From NCBI GenBank assembly GCA_021647885.1, contig JAKITV010000004.1, positions 26,092 through 90,091 on the forward strand: a stretch of DNA of 64,000 bases, read 5' to 3'. Source of the DNA: Flavobacteriaceae bacterium (GTDB taxonomy: Bacteria > Bacteroidota > Bacteroidia > Flavobacteriales > Flavobacteriaceae). Below the pieces are notes generated by a model. That model worked only from the letters and a program-made list of their open reading frames with translations. It searched no databases and had not been told where the DNA came from. A program made the position numbers and the translations under genes. Below, piece by piece: positions 42,256 through 52,869 of this stretch (positions are counted from its first letter, which is position 1; each line of letters opens with the position of its first letter).

Positions 42256-45200
42256 ATGACGAAGCAACAAAGAAAATTAGATAAAGAATTTGGCTTATCA
42301 TCTTGGGCAATAAATAATAAAACCACTATTTATGTATTAATGGTTTTAATATTATTTTCAGGTATTTCAGCATATTTCAGTATGCCAAGAGAGAGTTTTC
42401 CAGAGGTAAAAGAAACCAAAATTTATATAAATTCTGTGTTTCCTGGGAATACAGCTGAAGACATTGAAAAATTAATTACAGATCCTTTAGAAGAAAAACT
42501 AAAAACGGTAAGTAATGTTGTAGAAATTACCTCAACTTCTCAAGAAGATTTTTCGATGATAGTTGTCGAATTTGATGAAAACATTACTGTTGATGCTGCC
42601 AAACAAAAAGTGAAAGATGAAGTTGACACAGAAACTTCTACCGAAGATTGGCCAACTTTTAATGATGCGAAAGTAGAACCAAATGTTTTTGATATAAGCT
42701 TTTCAGAAGAAATGCCAATTCTTAACATTAATATTTCTGGCGATTATCCCGTTGAAAAACTTAAAGAGTTTGCCGAATACCTTCAAGATGAAATTGAAGA
42801 TTTACCCGAAATTAAACAAGCAGATATTCGAGGCGCTCAAGATAAAGAAGTAGAGGTTGCTGTAGATATCTATAAAATGATGGCTGCAAAAGTTAGTTTT
42901 AGCGATATTATTGAAGCCATTAAAAATGGGAATACTACAATATCTGCTGGCAATTTAATAGCAAGCGGACAACGACGCACCATTAGAATACTAGGCGAAA
43001 TTGAAAACCCAAAAGAGTTAGAAAAATTTGTTGTTAAAACCGAGAATGGCATTTCAATATATCTAAAAGATGTTGCTCAAGTAGCCTTTAAAGAAAAAGA
43101 GCGGACAACGTATGCTAGAGAATTTGGCGAAAGAGTTGTGATGCTTGACGTAAAAAAACGTTCTGGAAAAAACATGGTAGCTGCTGCTGAGAAAATTGAG
43201 AAAATTGTAGCAGATGCCAAAGCAAACGTTTTCCCTCAAAATTTAAAAGTTACCATTGCGAACGATCAATCTTCAAAAACTGTAGCAATGGTAGATGATT
43301 TGGTAAACAATATCATCTTTGGGATTATTTTAGTAGTTCTAGTGTTAATGTTCTTTTTAGGGCTTAAAAACGCATTATTTGTTGGGTTTGCAATTCCAAT
43401 GTCGATGTTCATGTCATTAATGATACTCAATGCTTTGGGCTATACCATGAATACAATGATTTTGTTTGGCTTAATAATGGGACTTGGTATGTTGGTCGAT
43501 AATGGTATTGTGGTCGTAGAAAACGTCTATCGGTTAATGGATAAGGAAGGATTAAGCCGAATTGCTGCTGCAAAAAAAGGAATAAGCGAAATAGCGTTTC
43601 CAATCATAATTTCAACAGCAACAACAATTGCAGCATTTATACCTTTAGGTATGTGGCCAGGAATGATGGGAGAATTTATGATTTATTTTCCTATAACACT
43701 TTCAGTAGTTTTGGGATCTTCCTTGTTTGTTGCCATCTTTTTCAATTCGGTAATGGTTTCACAATTTATGAGGATAGAAGATAAAGAAATGCCTCTAAAA
43801 CGTATTATTATTATTTCGTCTATAATGACAATTATTGGTTCACTAATAATTGTTTTTGGAGGCGAATACAGAGCTTTAGGCAGTATAATGATTTTTACAG
43901 CAATTACCCTTTGGGTATATCGATTAATACTACGAAATGCTGCAAATTCTTTTCAAAAAAATAGTTTGCCCAAATTAGAACGTTTTTACGAAAAAATATT
44001 GAGAGCTGCTTTAAAAGGTTGGAAGCCTTATGCAGTCACTATTGGGACTTTTCTTTTATTATTTATAGCCTTTGGGAGTTTTGGTGCATCAGTAGCTAGT
44101 CAACGTACCAAAATAGAATTTTTCCCAGATAATCAACCCAACCAAATTATTATTTATATAGAATATCCTCAAGGTACAGACATCGAAAAAACAAATGCAA
44201 TTACTGAAGATATTGAAAAAAGAGTATATCGTATAATTAACGCTGAAGAATATAAAGATGGAGATTACAACTTTATGACCGAAAGTGCAGTGTCGCAAGT
44301 TGGAGAAGGTGCAGGAAATCCACAAACTGATGCTGCTATTACAGAAATGCCTCATAGAGGCAAAATAACAGCTTCAATGCGAGAGTACAAATACAGAAAA
44401 GGATTGAAAAGTGAAGACTTATTAAAAAAAATAAGAGACGATTTAAAAGATAAATATCCAGGAGTTGCTATTAGTATTGAAAAAGATGCCGCAGGTCCTC
44501 CACAAGGTTACCCAATTAATATAGAATTGGAAGGCAACGATTATAATGAATTAATTGCCACTGCCGAAAAAATGCGTGATTTTATCAACTCTAAAAATAT
44601 TTCTGGAATAGACGAGCTTAAGATAGATGTCAACAAGTCTAAACCATCGATGCAAGTCGTTGTTGATAGAGAAAAAGCCGGAGAACTCGGAATAAGTGCT
44701 GGTCAAGTTGGACAACAGTTGCGTAATTCTATCTTTGGTTCAAAAGCTGGAATTTATAAAGAAGCAGGAGAGGATTACGATATTTATGTGCGATTTAATG
44801 AAGAAAACAGATACAATACAAGTGCTATTTTTAATCAGAAAATCACATTCAGAGATCAAGCTTCAGGTAAAATAAAAGAGGTTCCTGTTTCTGCTGTTGC
44901 AAAACAAAAAAATGTTTCTGGCTTTAGTGCAATTAAACATAAAGACGTTAAACGTGTAGTTACAGTATACTCTGCTTTAACTCCAGGCTATACAGATGCT
45001 GGTGCTATTGTTGAAGTTATTCAAAATGAAATGAGTGGTTTCACAGAAAAATCTAATACTGTAAAAATAGATTATACTGGACAGATTGAAGAAGAAAAGA
45101 AGCAAATGAATTTTTTAATTGGAGCTTTTTTTAAAGGTTTAAGTTTAATCTTTTTCATCTTAATATTTCAGTTTAATTCTGTTTCAAAACCAGCAATCAT

Positions 45201-45744
45201 TATGTTGGCAATATTTTTAAGTCTCATTGGCGTTTTTGGTGGTTTAATGATTTCTGGAGCTCCTTTTGTTATTATGATGACCATGATGGGAATTATTGCT
45301 TTAGCAGGAATTGTGGTAAATAATGGTGTCGTCCTTTTAGATTACACACAACTTTTAATCGACAGGAAAAAAGTAGAACTACGTCTTGACGATAATGAAT
45401 ATGTAGATAAAAACACTTTGTTTGAAGCTATAGTAAAAGGAGGGAAAGCGCGTTTGCGTCCTGTATTATTAACAGCTATTACCACTATTTTAGGGTTAAT
45501 TCCACTATCTATTGGATTTAATATTAATTTCTATACATTGTTTAGCGACTTTAATCCAAATATATATATTGGAGGTGATAATGTTATTTTTTGGGGGCCG
45601 TTAGCAAAAACCGTAATTTATGGTCTATTTGTGGCTACATTCTTAACATTAATTATAGTGCCAATATTATTTTATTTGGTAACGCTATTTAAAATATGGC
45701 TAAAAGAAAAAACTGCTCCAAAAACAGTTTTAAACGAAATCTAG
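42256..45744 (+). CDS. RND family efflux permease with extra membrane helices
   Basis: 1162 residues, about 110 more than AcrB. First helix (TIYVLMVLILFSGISAYFSM), PRESFPEV, large periplasmic loops in each half, and the TM4 block LGMLVDNGIVVVENVYR. Two features differ from AcrB. The Asp pair of TM4 is D415-N416, and the Lys of TM10 (K940 in AcrB) corresponds to N1022 in GIVVNNGVVLLDY. Between TM6 and TM7, residues about 516-563 add two hydrophobic segments, suggesting 14 helices. The gene ends the tetR-tolC-adaptor operon at a terminator (45753-45786). The substrate is unknown. Confidence 0.94.
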   Translation: MTKQQRKLDKEFGLSSWAINNKTTIYVLMVLILFSGISAYFSMPRESFPEVKETKIYINSVFPGNTAEDIEKLITDPLEEKLKTVSNVVEITSTSQEDFSMIVVEFDENITVDAAKQKVKDEVDTETSTEDWPTFNDAKVEPNVFDISFSEEMPILNINISGDYPVEKLKEFAEYLQDEIEDLPEIKQADIRGAQDKEVEVAVDIYKMMAAKVSFSDIIEAIKNGNTTISAGNLIASGQRRTIRILGEIENPKELEKFVVKTENGISIYLKDVAQVAFKEKERTTYAREFGERVVMLDVKKRSGKNMVAAAEKIEKIVADAKANVFPQNLKVTIANDQSSKTVAMVDDLVNNIIFGIILVVLVLMFFLGLKNALFVGFAIPMSMFMSLMILNALGYTMNTMILFGLIMGLGMLVDNGIVVVENVYRLMDKEGLSRIAAAKKGISEIAFPIIISTATTIAAFIPLGMWPGMMGEFMIYFPITLSVVLGSSLFVAIFFNSVMVSQFMRIEDKEMPLKRIIIISSIMTIIGSLIIVFGGEYRALGSIMIFTAITLWVYRLILRNAANSFQKNSLPKLERFYEKILRAALKGWKPYAVTIGTFLLLFIAFGSFGASVASQRTKIEFFPDNQPNQIIIYIEYPQGTDIEKTNAITEDIEKRVYRIINAEEYKDGDYNFMTESAVSQVGEGAGNPQTDAAITEMPHRGKITASMREYKYRKGLKSEDLLKKIRDDLKDKYPGVAISIEKDAAGPPQGYPINIELEGNDYNELIATAEKMRDFINSKNISGIDELKIDVNKSKPSMQVVVDREKAGELGISAGQVGQQLRNSIFGSKAGIYKEAGEDYDIYVRFNEENRYNTSAIFNQKITFRDQASGKIKEVPVSAVAKQKNVSGFSAIKHKDVKRVVTVYSALTPGYTDAGAIVEVIQNEMSGFTEKSNTVKIDYTGQIEEEKKQMNFLIGAFFKGLSLIFFILIFQFNSVSKPAIIMLAIFLSLIGVFGGLMISGAPFVIMMTMMGIIALAGIVVNNGVVLLDYTQLLIDRKKVELRLDDNEYVDKNTLFEAIVKGGKARLRPVLLTAITTILGLIPLSIGFNINFYTLFSDFNPNIYIGGDNVIFWGPLAKTVIYGLFVATFLTLIIVPILFYLVTLFKIWLKEKTAPKTVLNEI

Positions 45745-45752
45745 AAACTAAA

Positions 45753-45786
45753 AAACCCGAAACAATAAATTTATTGTTTAGGGTTT
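45753..45786. terminator. Bidirectional terminator between the RND pump and aminotransferase genes
   Basis: AAAACCCGAAACAATAAA and TTTATTGTTTAGGGTTT form a nearly perfect stem centred at 45769-45771. It lies between two convergent genes and has A/T tracts on both sides. Confidence 0.75.
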
Positions 45787-45803
45787 CTGTTTGAAGTTCA
45801 CTT

Positions 45804-47075
45804 TTAAGATAATTTCTTTACAAATTCTATAACTTTGTTAATCCCTCCATAAATATTAGGACAATACTTTTGAAGAAAGTCTTCACTAATAAATGGTCTG
45901 CTATTATATGCTCTCATAACTTTTTGCCCATCAAAATCAACAAAAGCCAATCTAAAAAATAATTCGTTTTCAGGGAAATAAAAATCTGATACTGGTAAAA
46001 GGGCTACATTAAATTTTTCAAGAATATGGTTTGATAATTCTTCACTTGTAATAATTCCAAGTGAATTAATCTCGTTTTTAAATTTATTAAACCCAATCAT
46101 CATATAAAAAGCACCTTGAGGCTCTGTACATTCAATACTTACTCCCTTTAGTTTTGTAGCAATGTAATTTGAAATCCCTTTTAAAATTATTGAACAGTCT
46201 TTAATATAATTTTTAATATCATCTTCCATTTTAAAGGCCTTAATTGCAGCATATTGTATTGGCGAAGATACCGCACTAAATGTCTCGCTAAAAATGGAGC
46301 GATATGTATTATGTAAAAAATGTAAATCTTTTGGTAATGCCATAAAACCTAAACGATATCCTCCTGCCGAAAACACTTTGCTTAATCCGCCGAAAACGAT
46401 TGTTTTTTCTGGATAAAATTTTGAAATACTTGGTGAAAAATCTTCAGTGAAATTTATTTGAGAATAAATCTCATCAGAGAGCACAATAATATCATTTGCT
46501 CTGCATACTATTGCTAAACGCTCTAATTCTTCATTTGTGTAAACTGCACCTGTTGGATTATTGGGGGAATTCAATATAAGCGCTTTTTGCTGATTTGGAT
46601 TAGCTTCACAATATGCTTTTAAAGTATCTGTAGTTAGCTTAAAATTGTTATCCAAACTGGTTTCTAAAATTATATATTTACCGTTTTTAGATTTTATTTG
46701 AGGCCCATAACTCACCCAACTCCCTTTAGGAATTAAAAAAGTACAATCTAAAATTAAAATGGTTTGATACAAAAGCTCTTTGCTGCCTGGTCCTATATAA
46801 ATATAATTACTGTCTGCAGTAATATTTTGATGTTTTAATAAAAACTCTGCAATAGTTTGCCTTAACATTTCTAAACCAATAGTTGGCAAATAATGATTAT
46901 TGTTTGCATTAGCTTTTAGGGCATCTACTATAGATTCGTGAATAGGAAAAGGGGATTGACCAAACCCAAAATGAAAAACGTTTTCCCCTTTACATCTTAA
47001 AGCATTCACTTTTTGGTTAATAGCCAAAGTTGCTGAAGGCTTTAATTTTTTAATGTGCTGATTAATTAAAATCAT
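45804..47075 (-). CDS. Class I/II pyridoxal-phosphate aminotransferase
   Basis: 423 residues of fold type I. The PLP lysine is K233 in GGLSKVFSAGGYRLG. NSPNNPTG (with N173) and LSDEIYSQ (D201, Y204) bind the cofactor, and FRLAFVDFDG near the end holds the carboxylate-binding Arg. It most resembles aspartate/aromatic aminotransferases, but the substrate cannot be fixed. It lies 65 bp downstream of a lipoprotein gene that has its own terminator, so it may be read from a separate start. Confidence 0.9.
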   Translation of the reverse strand: MILINQHIKKLKPSATLAINQKVNALRCKGENVFHFGFGQSPFPIHESIVDALKANANNNHYLPTIGLEMLRQTIAEFLLKHQNITADSNYIYIGPGSKELLYQTILILDCTFLIPKGSWVSYGPQIKSKNGKYIILETSLDNNFKLTTDTLKAYCEANPNQQKALILNSPNNPTGAVYTNEELERLAIVCRANDIIVLSDEIYSQINFTEDFSPSISKFYPEKTIVFGGLSKVFSAGGYRLGFMALPKDLHFLHNTYRSIFSETFSAVSSPIQYAAIKAFKMEDDIKNYIKDCSIILKGISNYIATKLKGVSIECTEPQGAFYMMIGFNKFKNEINSLGIITSEELSNHILEKFNVALLPVSDFYFPENELFFRLAFVDFDGQKVMRAYNSRPFISEDFLQKYCPNIYGGINKVIEFVKKLS

Positions 47076-47090
47076 AAAAAAATAGTAAAA

Positions 47091-47121
47091 AAAAAGAGCT
47101 TCTACAAAAAGAAGCTCTTTT
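47091..47121 (-). terminator. Rho-independent terminator after the lipoprotein gene
   Basis: On the minus strand AAAAGAGCTTC, loop, GAAGCTCTTTTTTTTT: a perfect stem and a long T tract, 19 bp past the stop of the gene at 47141. Confidence 0.85.
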
Positions 47122-47140
47122 ATTATTAAAAAACTTATTT

Positions 47141-47950
47141 TTATAAGCCTGTAAATGTATACACAGGAAATCCATCTTCTCCAATAGTTGTTTCAATAGA
47201 TAAGACAAACTTATCCATATCCACGGTAATGTTAAATACCTGAACGTCTCCTCCAGCATCAACAGTTAATACTACTGGAATACTGGCATTATCATTCCAA
47301 TAATCTTCTAAGTACAAATAATTTGTTCCTACTGGTGGTATTGCTGTAAATGATTCAAAGTTTGTAACACCATTACTAAGCCCTAAAAGAGTTAATCCAG
47401 CAGGTATTCCATTAGAATAAATATCTGAAAACCCCACTTCAATTCCATCAAAAAGGAATATATCATAGTCGTACCAACTATCATCCCAATCTAATGTAAA
47501 TGTAACTTGTGTTGGCACTAAAAAAATCACCTTATTGTTAACAATTTCTAAATCAGAAAGAGAAGAAGAGCTAATTGTTATTTCAAACGTACCGTTTGTT
47601 AAAAAGGTTATATCTGACGATCCAAAAGTTTCATCAGCTGGAATTACAGCATCTGCCAATAAGTAATCTACTCCTTCTACTGCTGCTGTACCATCTTTAG
47701 TAACATTAAACCCAACTGTTACATCTGTATCGGATGCATTGTTTACGCCTACTGTAATTGTTTGCGGTGAGAGGTCAGAAAGTAATATTCCTACTTCGCT
47801 AGTAGCATCCGTTTCTATAAAAACAGTGTTTTCTGTTGTTGTTGTTGTATTAGTAAACACATCAACAATGTCATCGCTATCATCGCAGCTTACCATAAAA
47901 ATTAATGGTAAAACCAACAATAGCTTATAAATATATTTTAAATTTTTCAT
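47141..47950 (-). CDS. Surface/periplasmic lipoprotein paired with a TonB receptor
   Basis: 269 residues. Lipobox FMVSC (Cys22) followed by DDSDD, an acidic run of the type that directs lipoproteins to the cell surface in Bacteroidota, then a Thr-rich linker (TNTTTTTENT). The body consists of beta-rich, Ig/Calx-beta-like segments (about 45-150 and 150-269, the second with TQVTFTLDWDDSWYDYDIFL). It starts 6 bp after the TonB receptor gene, so the two form a receptor-lipoprotein pair of SusCD-like logic, although this lipoprotein is not a SusD homologue. The ligand is unknown. Confidence 0.82.
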   Translation of the reverse strand: MKNLKYIYKLLLVLPLIFMVSCDDSDDIVDVFTNTTTTTENTVFIETDATSEVGILLSDLSPQTITVGVNNASDTDVTVGFNVTKDGTAAVEGVDYLLADAVIPADETFGSSDITFLTNGTFEITISSSSLSDLEIVNNKVIFLVPTQVTFTLDWDDSWYDYDIFLFDGIEVGFSDIYSNGIPAGLTLLGLSNGVTNFESFTAIPPVGTNYLYLEDYWNDNASIPVVLTVDAGGDVQVFNITVDMDKFVLSIETTIGEDGFPVYTFTGL

Positions 47951-47956
47951 AGTTTT

Positions 47957-50812
47957 TTATTTTAAAGTGAATGTTAGTCTACCAAATACATATCTACCAT
48001 TGAAGCCAAATTGAGATGTTCTACGAGAAAACACAAATTGTCTTCCTCCTGTGCCACCTACTCGTACTTCATCTGGATATACATCTAATAAATTATTTGC
48101 TCCAACGGTTAAACTTAAATTATCGGCAAAACCGTAAGTGGCAGATAAATCTGTAATAATTTTTGCACCATATTCATCTCCATTATCAGGATCGTTAACT
48201 GCTCCAAAATACACATTACGTAACATAAAATTCCATTTATCTACTTTATAAGTGTTTGTAAGATTAATTTTTGCTCTTGGCATTGCTGATTCTATAAAAC
48301 CTATTGCTCTATCATCTAAAATAGGCTCTCCTAATATACTTTTAACATTTTCCACTTCAGTTTTAGAGAAGGTTGCAGCAATGCTATTATTTAAAGTTCC
48401 TTTTCCTAGACCAGTCTTGTGATCAATAACGATATCGATACCTGAAGATTTTGTATCATAACCATTAGCAAAAAACTTAGCCTTTCCTGCTGAAGCATCA
48501 GCAAATATTTGTATTACTTCAGGGTCAGAACCTGGCTCATAGTTTCTAGTTTGTCCAACTCTATCGTCTACATTTACTATATATCCATCAACAGTAATTT
48601 TCATACCAACATCTGGTAATTTAGCAGTAAATCCTAAACTAAAGTTTTGAGATGTCTCTTCCTTTAATCCAGGAATTTTTAACAATTGAGCTAACCTACT
48701 TGTGTTACCAAATGTACCCACTTCGTTAGGAATACCATCAATGAATAGTGTTGAAGTCGCATTAAAATATATTTGATGTAAATCGGGCGCTCTAAAACCT
48801 GTACTTGCAGCAGCTCTAATTGCAAAATTATCAGAAGCTTTAATTCTAGTCGCTATCTTCCAGTTAAATGTATCTCCAAAATCGCTATAGTTTTCATAAC
48901 GAAATGCTGCTGTTAATAAAAATGCTTCAGATAGATCTGCTTCCAAATCTATATAACCTGCATAACTATTTCTATTTTGATCAACTTCATTACTTGGTCT
49001 GTAACCTGGAAATACTTGAGAACCTCCTGGCACTAATCTACCAAAATAACTATACACTTTATCCGCGTCAGGAGTAGTTTGCGTAACAACTTCTCCATTT
49101 ATATCATAGCTTGCCCAAGAAGCTTCTTCTCCTGCAAGTAATTGATAGTTTTCTGATCTATATTCTGCTCCAAAAGCAACATTAAATCCTTCAAAAGTGT
49201 CTTCAAAGAATTTTGAAACATCAAGATTAGTTGTATTCTGTCCAAAAGAAAACCCTCCAGCTTCAAATTCTCTTGCTGTTGATGCTCCTAATGTAGCATT
49301 TACTGTATTTTTAATTGTAAAATCGAAACTGTTTGTCCCATAAGTGTTACTAAAATCCACATTCCAATCTCCAATCATTCCTTTAATACCAGCAGCAAAT
49401 GATTTGTCTGTAACTCTTGATGAAATATGAGGTAAAAAACCATTAGCTAATGCGCTTGTAGTTCCTCTTCCATCAGTATAAGCTGGTCTTCTAAAAAACC
49501 CTGCGGCTAAACCTTCTCTGGAGCTAATACCTCCAAACGAATAGAGTACTGATCCGTTATCATCTAATGGAAGTTCCATATTCATCATAAACTTACCGCT
49601 TCTTAATTTAGATTGACCAACTTTCATTCTAAAATCATCACGAGTTAATCCTCTTTGCGCTAATTCATAAGTAGAAATTGGTGTTGTTCCTCCAGGAGTC
49701 ACATCTCCATCAGATGCAATAATACTTAAAAACGAATCTCCAGCAGCTATTCCAGCATCATAAACAGCTTGTAAAGAAGGATCTAAACCTGAAACATAAG
49801 CTGATAATGCACTTGGGTTCATTGCAAAAGCTTGATCATAACCTAACATTCTTGTAGCTATATCAAACATTGTGTAAATTGGTTTTCCCATAGAATCACT
49901 TCTATTTGTAGCTCCTCTATTTTCTAAAGATCCTGTAAAATTGATAAAACCACCATTTTTTCCTAAATCTAAACCATAATTAGCATCTATTTGGAATTTT
50001 TCACCATCTACTCCACCTTCATCATATTGCTCTGAATGCTTACTAAAATTAGCTCCAGAATTTACATTTAAACTTAGCTCGTTAGTAGCTTTTTTAAGCA
50101 CAATGTTAATTACACCAGCAACAGCATCACTACCATATTGGGCAGCAGCACCATCTCTTAAAATTTCAATTCTAGCAATTGAAGAAACTGGTATTGCATT
50201 TAAATCGGTAGCTACAGATCCTGTTCCGACTGTACCATTAACATTAACCAAAGATGATTTGTGACGTCTTTTTCCATTAATTAATACTAATACTTGATCT
50301 GGCCCAAGCCCTCTTAAAGAAGCTGGATCAACGTGATCTGTACCATCTGATACTGTTTGAGGAGTAGATGTAAATGAAGGAGCTACATAATTTAATAGCT
50401 CATTTACAGTTGTTTGCGGTCCAGTCGCAGCTAATTCTGCAACGTCTATAACATCTATAGGTACTGGAGTGTCCATAACAGTCCTTCCTGTATTTCTTGA
50501 ACCTAACAATACTATTTCGTCTAAAGCGACTCCAGCTTGCATGGTTACATTTACTATACTTCCACTAACTGTAACTTCTTGTGTATCGAAGCCAACGTAA
50601 GAAAATACTAATACATCTCCATCGCTTGCGCTAATAGAAAAGTTTCCATCAAAATCTGATGTTGTTCCTGTTGAAGTCCCTTTAATAACAATTGAAACTC
50701 CAGGCAATGGTTGAGATGAATCATCTAAAACTGTACCTGTAACTTCTTGAGCTACAACAAAACTTGATGTCCCAATAAAGAGCATCAAAAGAATTAAGTA
50801 ATTTTTAATCAT
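47957..50812 (-). CDS. TonB-dependent receptor with carboxypeptidase-like N-terminal domain
   Basis: 951 residues. Signal peptide ending VVAQ (residue 22), then a carboxypeptidase regulatory-like domain (about 23-105: VTGTVLDDSSQPLPGVSI, GTTSDFDGNFSI, VLVFSYVGF), a plug (about 110-245, with LRGLGPDQVLVLINGKRRH) and a beta-barrel. The plug keeps the conserved IEILRDGAAAQYGSDAVAGVINIV pattern. It is not a SusC, because the SusC-specific plug signature is missing. It imports an unknown ligand with energy from the TonB/ExbBD system and is followed closely by a lipoprotein gene. Confidence 0.93.
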   Translation of the reverse strand: MIKNYLILLMLFIGTSSFVVAQEVTGTVLDDSSQPLPGVSIVIKGTSTGTTSDFDGNFSISASDGDVLVFSYVGFDTQEVTVSGSIVNVTMQAGVALDEIVLLGSRNTGRTVMDTPVPIDVIDVAELAATGPQTTVNELLNYVAPSFTSTPQTVSDGTDHVDPASLRGLGPDQVLVLINGKRRHKSSLVNVNGTVGTGSVATDLNAIPVSSIARIEILRDGAAAQYGSDAVAGVINIVLKKATNELSLNVNSGANFSKHSEQYDEGGVDGEKFQIDANYGLDLGKNGGFINFTGSLENRGATNRSDSMGKPIYTMFDIATRMLGYDQAFAMNPSALSAYVSGLDPSLQAVYDAGIAAGDSFLSIIASDGDVTPGGTTPISTYELAQRGLTRDDFRMKVGQSKLRSGKFMMNMELPLDDNGSVLYSFGGISSREGLAAGFFRRPAYTDGRGTTSALANGFLPHISSRVTDKSFAAGIKGMIGDWNVDFSNTYGTNSFDFTIKNTVNATLGASTAREFEAGGFSFGQNTTNLDVSKFFEDTFEGFNVAFGAEYRSENYQLLAGEEASWASYDINGEVVTQTTPDADKVYSYFGRLVPGGSQVFPGYRPSNEVDQNRNSYAGYIDLEADLSEAFLLTAAFRYENYSDFGDTFNWKIATRIKASDNFAIRAAASTGFRAPDLHQIYFNATSTLFIDGIPNEVGTFGNTSRLAQLLKIPGLKEETSQNFSLGFTAKLPDVGMKITVDGYIVNVDDRVGQTRNYEPGSDPEVIQIFADASAGKAKFFANGYDTKSSGIDIVIDHKTGLGKGTLNNSIAATFSKTEVENVKSILGEPILDDRAIGFIESAMPRAKINLTNTYKVDKWNFMLRNVYFGAVNDPDNGDEYGAKIITDLSATYGFADNLSLTVGANNLLDVYPDEVRVGGTGGRQFVFSRRTSQFGFNGRYVFGRLTFTLK

Positions 50813-51038
50813 AATTTTATTTTTATCGGTTGGTACAAAAAAACTAAAAAAAATGTTAAAGTCAGCGTTTTTTTCTAATTATTTTGCTAAATCATTAGTA
50901 TTCAGTTGACTTTTCTGATATAACATTAGAAACTAGTATATTTTACAAACCCCTTTAAAGATTAAAATTTATTTACTCTTAATCAAGTATATAGTTTAAA
51001 AAATGAATATATTTCAATATAACTAATCACTATTTACT

Positions 51039-51048
51039 TAAATTTGCA
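51039..51048 (+). promoter_or_regulatory. Promoter -7 element of aspS
   Basis: TAAATTTGCA, identical to the tRNA-Gln -7 box, 21 nt before the aspS ATG. No good -33 element is visible. The rest of the 257-bp gap to the divergent TonB receptor gene is AT-rich, and I see nothing else in it. Confidence 0.6.
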
Positions 51049-51069
51049 TCTTAAAATATTTCAATAATT

Positions 51070-52824
51070 ATGTTTAGAAGTCATACTTGTGGTGAATTAA
51101 GAAATTCACATATCAATAAAAAGGTAACTCTTTCTGGTTGGGTACAAAAAACGCGTGATAAAGGATTTATGATTTGGGTAGATCTTCGTGACCGCTATGG
51201 TATTACACAACTTATTTTTGATGAAGAACGTTCTTCTAAAGCACTTATGGAACAGGCCAAAACGCTTGGAAGGGAATTTGTTGTTCAAATAACCGGAACA
51301 GTTATTGAGCGTACTTCTAAAAATCCTAATCTACCTACAGGAGATATCGAAATTTTAGTTTCGGAATTGATTGTTTTAAATAAAGCGCTAACACCTCCTT
51401 TTACCATTGAAGATGATACAGATGGTGGAGAAGAATTACGAATGAAGTATCGCTATTTAGATATTAGACGAAACCCTGTTAAAAACAATTTAATATTTCG
51501 CCATAAAGTTACACAGCTTGTTCGTAATTACTTATCTTCTGAAGGCTTTATTGAAGTTGAAACACCTTACTTAATAAAATCCACACCTGAAGGTGCTCGT
51601 GATTTTGTAGTCCCTTCTAGAATGAACGAAGGTCAGTTTTACGCATTACCACAATCACCACAAACCTTTAAGCAATTACTTATGATTGCTGGTTTGGATA
51701 AATATTTTCAGATCGTGAAATGTTTTAGGGATGAAGACTTACGTGCAGACAGACAACCAGAGTTTACGCAAATAGATTGTGAAATGGCATTTGTTGAACA
51801 GGAAGATATTTTAAATGCTTTTGAAGGATTGACTCGTCATTTATTGAAAGAAGTCAAAAGTGTTGAGGTTGATGAGTTCCCAAGAATGACCTTCGATGAA
51901 GCTATGCAGCGTTATGGAAATGATAAACCTGATATTCGTTTCGGAATGGAATTTGGCGAACTCAATGAAGTTGCTCAACATAAAGAATTCAACGTTTTTA
52001 ATAAGGCAGAATTAGTTGTTGGTATTGCAGTCCCAGAAGGAAATTCGTACAGCAGAAAAGACATTGATAAATTAACCGATTGGGTAAAACGTCCTCAAGT
52101 TGGAGCTCTCGGAATGGTTTATGTGCGTTGTAACGAAGATGGAACTTATAAATCATCTGTAGATAAATTTTACGATCAAAACGATTTAGCTAAATGGGCT
52201 GAAGCAACAAATGCAAAAGTGGGAGATTTAATTTGTGTGCTTTCTGGAGAGACAAATAAAGTGAGAACACAATTAAGTGCTTTGCGAATGGAATTGGCAA
52301 ATCGTTTAGGTTTGCGCAACCCAAACGAATTTGCACCACTTTGGATTGTAGATTTTCCTCTTTTAGAATGGGATGAAGAGACTGAACGATATCATGCAAT
52401 GCATCATCCATTTACATCACCAAAGCCAGGGCAATTAGAATTGTTAAAAACAAATCCTGAAGATGTAAAAGCCAATGCTTACGATTTAGTTTTAAATGGA
52501 AACGAAATTGGTGGTGGCTCTATTCGTATTCACGATAAAAAAACACAAGCATTAATGTTCGATTATTTAGGGTTTACTCCTGAAGAAGCTAAAGCACAAT
52601 TTGGCTTTTTAATGAATGCTTTCGAGTATGGTGCTCCTCCTCATGGTGGACTTGCTTTTGGATTGGATAGATTGGTAGCAATACTTGGCGGTCAAGAAAC
52701 CATTAGAGATTTTATTGCATTCCCTAAAAACAATTCAGGGCGAGATGTTATGATAGACGCTCCATCTCCAATTGATGATGCACAATTAGAAGAGTTAGGT
52801 TTAAAACTTAATCTGAAATCTTGA
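51070..52824 (+). CDS. aspS: Aspartyl-tRNA synthetase
   Basis: 584 residues, the bacterial type. N-terminal OB-fold anticodon-binding domain (about 1-105, [20 protein letters not shown]). Class II catalytic core with motif 1 around [10 protein letters not shown] and motif 2 [22 protein letters not shown] insertion domain covers about 285-410, and motif 3 [16 protein letters not shown] lies near the end. It charges tRNA-Asp. In bacteria without asparaginyl-tRNA synthetase the enzyme also charges tRNA-Asn, and which type applies here cannot be told from the window. Confidence 0.97.
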   Translation: MFRSHTCGELRNSHINKKVTLSGWVQKTRDKGFMIWVDLRDRYGITQLIFDEERSSKALMEQAKTLGREFVVQITGTVIERTSKNPNLPTGDIEILVSELIVLNKALTPPFTIEDDTDGGEELRMKYRYLDIRRNPVKNNLIFRHKVTQLVRNYLSSEGFIEVETPYLIKSTPEGARDFVVPSRMNEGQFYALPQSPQTFKQLLMIAGLDKYFQIVKCFRDEDLRADRQPEFTQIDCEMAFVEQEDILNAFEGLTRHLLKEVKSVEVDEFPRMTFDEAMQRYGNDKPDIRFGMEFGELNEVAQHKEFNVFNKAELVVGIAVPEGNSYSRKDIDKLTDWVKRPQVGALGMVYVRCNEDGTYKSSVDKFYDQNDLAKWAEATNAKVGDLICVLSGETNKVRTQLSALRMELANRLGLRNPNEFAPLWIVDFPLLEWDEETERYHAMHHPFTSPKPGQLELLKTNPEDVKANAYDLVLNGNEIGGGSIRIHDKKTQALMFDYLGFTPEEAKAQFGFLMNAFEYGAPPHGGLAFGLDRLVAILGGQETIRDFIAFPKNNSGRDVMIDAPSPIDDAQLEELGLKLNLKS

Positions 52825-52869
52825 ATATACTAGCCCAGTATTTCACAGATTTTTTAGTAGCTTTATGAA

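Noticed and set aside
47062..47262. Minus-strand ORF of 66 codons between the lipoprotein and aminotransferase genes
   Set aside because: It lies in another frame across the lipoprotein end and the terminator at 47091-47121, so it is a shadow ORF.
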